Origin: Alteromonas abrolhosensis
GTDB lineage: Bacteria > Pseudomonadota > Gammaproteobacteria > Enterobacterales > Alteromonadaceae
Length of the DNA: 64,000 nt
Reading direction: 5' to 3'
NCBI RefSeq assembly: GCF_001953635.1
Contig: NZ_MEJH01000003.1
Span: 635,197 to 699,196, forward strand
Positions 62,205 to 64,000 of the stretch are shown here, piece after piece. Position numbers and translations under genes: made by a program. Numbering within the stretch: the first letter of the stretch is position 1; every line of letters starts with the position of its first letter. The notes below the pieces were generated by a model, which worked only from the letters and a program-made list of their open reading frames with translations, did no database searches and had not been told where the DNA came from.

Positions 62205-62296
62205 ATTTATTCCTAATTACGTTTGCCTGTCATTATAACGCGTTTCGCACCATTTGAATCATCAAGTGGAAGGGCATTGCTCCCTTATTAGATGAT

Positions 62297-64000
62297 TTAA
62301 CTTAACACCGATTGAATTGTGTCTTTTGACAGCGGCTTAACAAAATGCTTATCGAACCCTGCAGCTTGTGAATCCTCTACGTATTTTTCTGAGCCCCATC
62401 CGCTTTGCGAATAGAACTTAACATTCTCTGCTTCAGGTAGGGCTTTAAGCATTTTAACTAGCTCATATCCATCAATATCCGGCATGCCGATATCAAGAAA
62501 CACAAAGTTAGGTTTGAAAGCTTTAAATTCATCCTCAGCGTCTTTTGGAGAAGTAACCCCTAGAGCCGTCACGCCCATAGACTCTGCCAATAAGCAGTAT
62601 GCGTCGATAAGATCGGCATTGTCGTCAACGAACATAACTTTACTTTTACTTTGGATTACAGGCTCGACTTCCTGAACATCAGACTGCTCATACGCCATTT
62701 TAGAAATGGGTAGTCTAACTTCAAAAGTACTTCCTCGACCCAGCCCTTCGCTCATCACCGACACTTCACCATGATGCAACATAACCAGCTTGCTCACCAA
62801 GGTAAGCCCTATTCCCAAACCACCTTTTGTATGGGTAGAGTGCGCTTCAATTTGGGTGAACATGTTGAATACGTCTTTAAGCCTGTCTTCAGGTATGCCC
62901 ATGCCGTTATCTTTAACAGCAACAACAACCATAACGCCTTCTTCTCTAATATCTACGCTTATCTCTCCAGCCTCATTGGTGTACTTAGCCGCGTTGTGGA
63001 TAATGTTTGAGAAAATCTGGCTTAAACGAGCTTTGTCACCGTAAACCGTCACATCTTCTTGAAGATAGTTTACAGTTAAGTGATGTTTCTTTGCTTTGAC
63101 TTGTTGCTCAACGATTTCAAGAGAATCTGAGAGCACGTCTTGAATGCTTAGCTTTTCGAACTCAAGCTTGACCTTACCTCGTGTAATTCGCGACACATCC
63201 ATCAAGTCGTTGATAAGTTTGGACATGTATTCAGCTTGACGATTGATAATAGCAGTAACTCTTTTGCGAGTTTGATCATCGTCTACCGTTTCTAAAATAC
63301 TTGCCCCGGACATAATCGGCCCCAACGGATTTCGCAATTCATGGGCTAATGTGGCTAGAAATTCATTTCTGTAATTATCTTGCTTTTCAAGCTCTTGAAT
63401 ATTGTTATGCATGCGCTCTTGAACATCTAACGCATAAACCAGAAACATTCTGTTTAGACGATTAGCAGTATCGACATCCGCATTATCAAAGCTCGTCGAT
63501 CGCCCTTTAATGGTACGGGTATGGATAGCGAATGATGCTCTAGGTTTAAGCCGCTCAGCTTTTGGAGCATCTTCAGACTTTTCATCTTTAGCGCCAATCC
63601 ACTTTTGAACTCGATGGGTTTCCTTCCTAAACCAAGCAGTAAAGTATTGTTTCTTTTCAAACAAAGGAATAATCATGATGCCAGCAATACCGTATTGACG
63701 GGCTTCCGGGTAATCCTCATAAAGCGAGTCGTTGGTATAAGGGAATCCTCGCTGGCTGCGCACTTTGGAGAAGATTTCCTTGATGAGCTCTATTGGCAAG
63801 GTAGAACCTAAAGTAATGGTCTCGTACTGTGAATAATAGACAAACCCTGAACTATTCAGCGCTTCTAAAAATGCTTTCTCACCGCTTTTAACTACACGAC
63901 TGATAGGGTTTGCCGGGCCTATCCTGTCTAGCATGGCATCCACAGCATCATCGGTTGCACTCTTCTTACGTTTCGCGATCTCTTCTTCTTTCGCTAACAA
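62297..64000 (-). CDS. Bacteriophytochrome-like hybrid histidine kinase, cut by window end
   Basis: The 567 visible residues run off the right edge; a TTG at 64000 is only in frame, not the start. Residues about 1-175 look like the PHY domain of phytochromes: GIAGIMIIPL, YFTAWFRKETHRVQKWIGA (tongue region, with W-F-R-x-E) and RLKPRASFAIH (the PRxSF motif). HisKA follows with ATLAHELRNPLGPI, then an ATPase (NIIHNAAKYT, DNGMGIP, GGLGIGL) and a receiver (FVDDNADL, FLDIGMPDIDGYELVKML, HFVKPLS). The bilin-binding PAS-GAF part should lie beyond the window, so bilin binding cannot be checked here. It would be a red/far-red light sensor. Confidence 0.78.
   Translation of the reverse strand: MLAKEEEIAKRKKSATDDAVDAMLDRIGPANPISRVVKSGEKAFLEALNSSGFVYYSQYETITLGSTLPIELIKEIFSKVRSQRGFPYTNDSLYEDYPEARQYGIAGIMIIPLFEKKQYFTAWFRKETHRVQKWIGAKDEKSEDAPKAERLKPRASFAIHTRTIKGRSTSFDNADVDTANRLNRMFLVYALDVQERMHNNIQELEKQDNYRNEFLATLAHELRNPLGPIMSGASILETVDDDQTRKRVTAIINRQAEYMSKLINDLMDVSRITRGKVKLEFEKLSIQDVLSDSLEIVEQQVKAKKHHLTVNYLQEDVTVYGDKARLSQIFSNIIHNAAKYTNEAGEISVDIREEGVMVVVAVKDNGMGIPEDRLKDVFNMFTQIEAHSTHTKGGLGIGLTLVSKLVMLHHGEVSVMSEGLGRGSTFEVRLPISKMAYEQSDVQEVEPVIQSKSKVMFVDDNADLIDAYCLLAESMGVTALGVTSPKDAEDEFKAFKPNFVFLDIGMPDIDGYELVKMLKALPEAENVKFYSQSGWGSEKYVEDSQAAGFDKHFVKPLSKDTIQSVLS

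Overview
The window is chromosomal DNA of a marine gammaproteobacterium, most likely an Alteromonas or close Alteromonadaceae relative. This is inferred from gene content, not from an rRNA or a database match. The pointers are a class GN sortase with its VIT/VWA target, a TonB-dependent receptor, DUF2780, DUF3010 and DUF4136 proteins, a CusAB-type metal pump, a GH28 enzyme and many two-component kinases. I saw no rRNA, tRNA, CRISPR array, prophage or plasmid functions. Both end genes are cut by the window: an AidB-like dehydrogenase on the left and a phytochrome-like kinase on the right.

Layout. 0-13.5 kb: end of the AidB-like gene, periplasmic DsrE-like protein, DUF4136 lipoprotein, an unknown protein, a class I adenylate cyclase, a BlaI/M56-TonB regulator pair behind two BlaI-type operators, DUF2780 protein, a large DUF748 envelope protein, glyoxalase I and a YehS-like protein. 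13.7-20.3 kb: three-subunit PaoABC-type molybdenum aldehyde oxidoreductase, a PepSY membrane protein and a TonB-dependent receptor whose start is obscure. 20.3-30.3 kb: large BNR-repeat secreted protein, two SDR enzymes, a PfpI-like protein, a YihY-family protein, an MFS carrier and a serine hydrolase. 30.4-36.1 kb: LytS-type kinase, LytTR regulator, VIT/VWA sortase substrate and class GN sortase, all on one strand. 36.1-42.5 kb: CusA/CusB-type pump genes, a His/Cys-rich small protein, and a GH28 enzyme behind an 18-bp palindrome. 42.6-53.0 kb: mostly housekeeping and small envelope genes (thioredoxin-fold protein, YaeQ, an 11-mer-repeat lipoprotein, a retropepsin-like protein, an iodotyrosine-deiodinase-like nitroreductase, SetA-type MFS, MarR-GNAT fusion, Nei, quinone-reductase-like dehydrogenase).

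53.1-55.15 kb is an accessory island. It holds a RAYT-type transposase, at least nine copies of a GGGGTCAGAGTAC motif in both orientations, two tandem 125-bp MITE-like units at exactly 160-bp spacing, and a secreted orphan protein. The last motif copy supplies the start codon and first five codons of the RecQ-type helicase gene that follows.

The most notable system is at 57196-58262: a tetrapyrrole-methylase-fold enzyme with the YGHPG motif and a Tyr/Arg/Tyr pattern of borosin alpha-N-methyltransferases, followed 14 bases later by a 68-residue peptide with a helical leader and a short C-terminal tail ending R-V-I-S-Y. This matches the split borosin RiPP organisation (SonM/SonA type). A TPR-containing hybrid sensor kinase starts 32 bases after the precursor, on the same strand, which suggests signalling linked to the methylated peptide. 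That link is inference.
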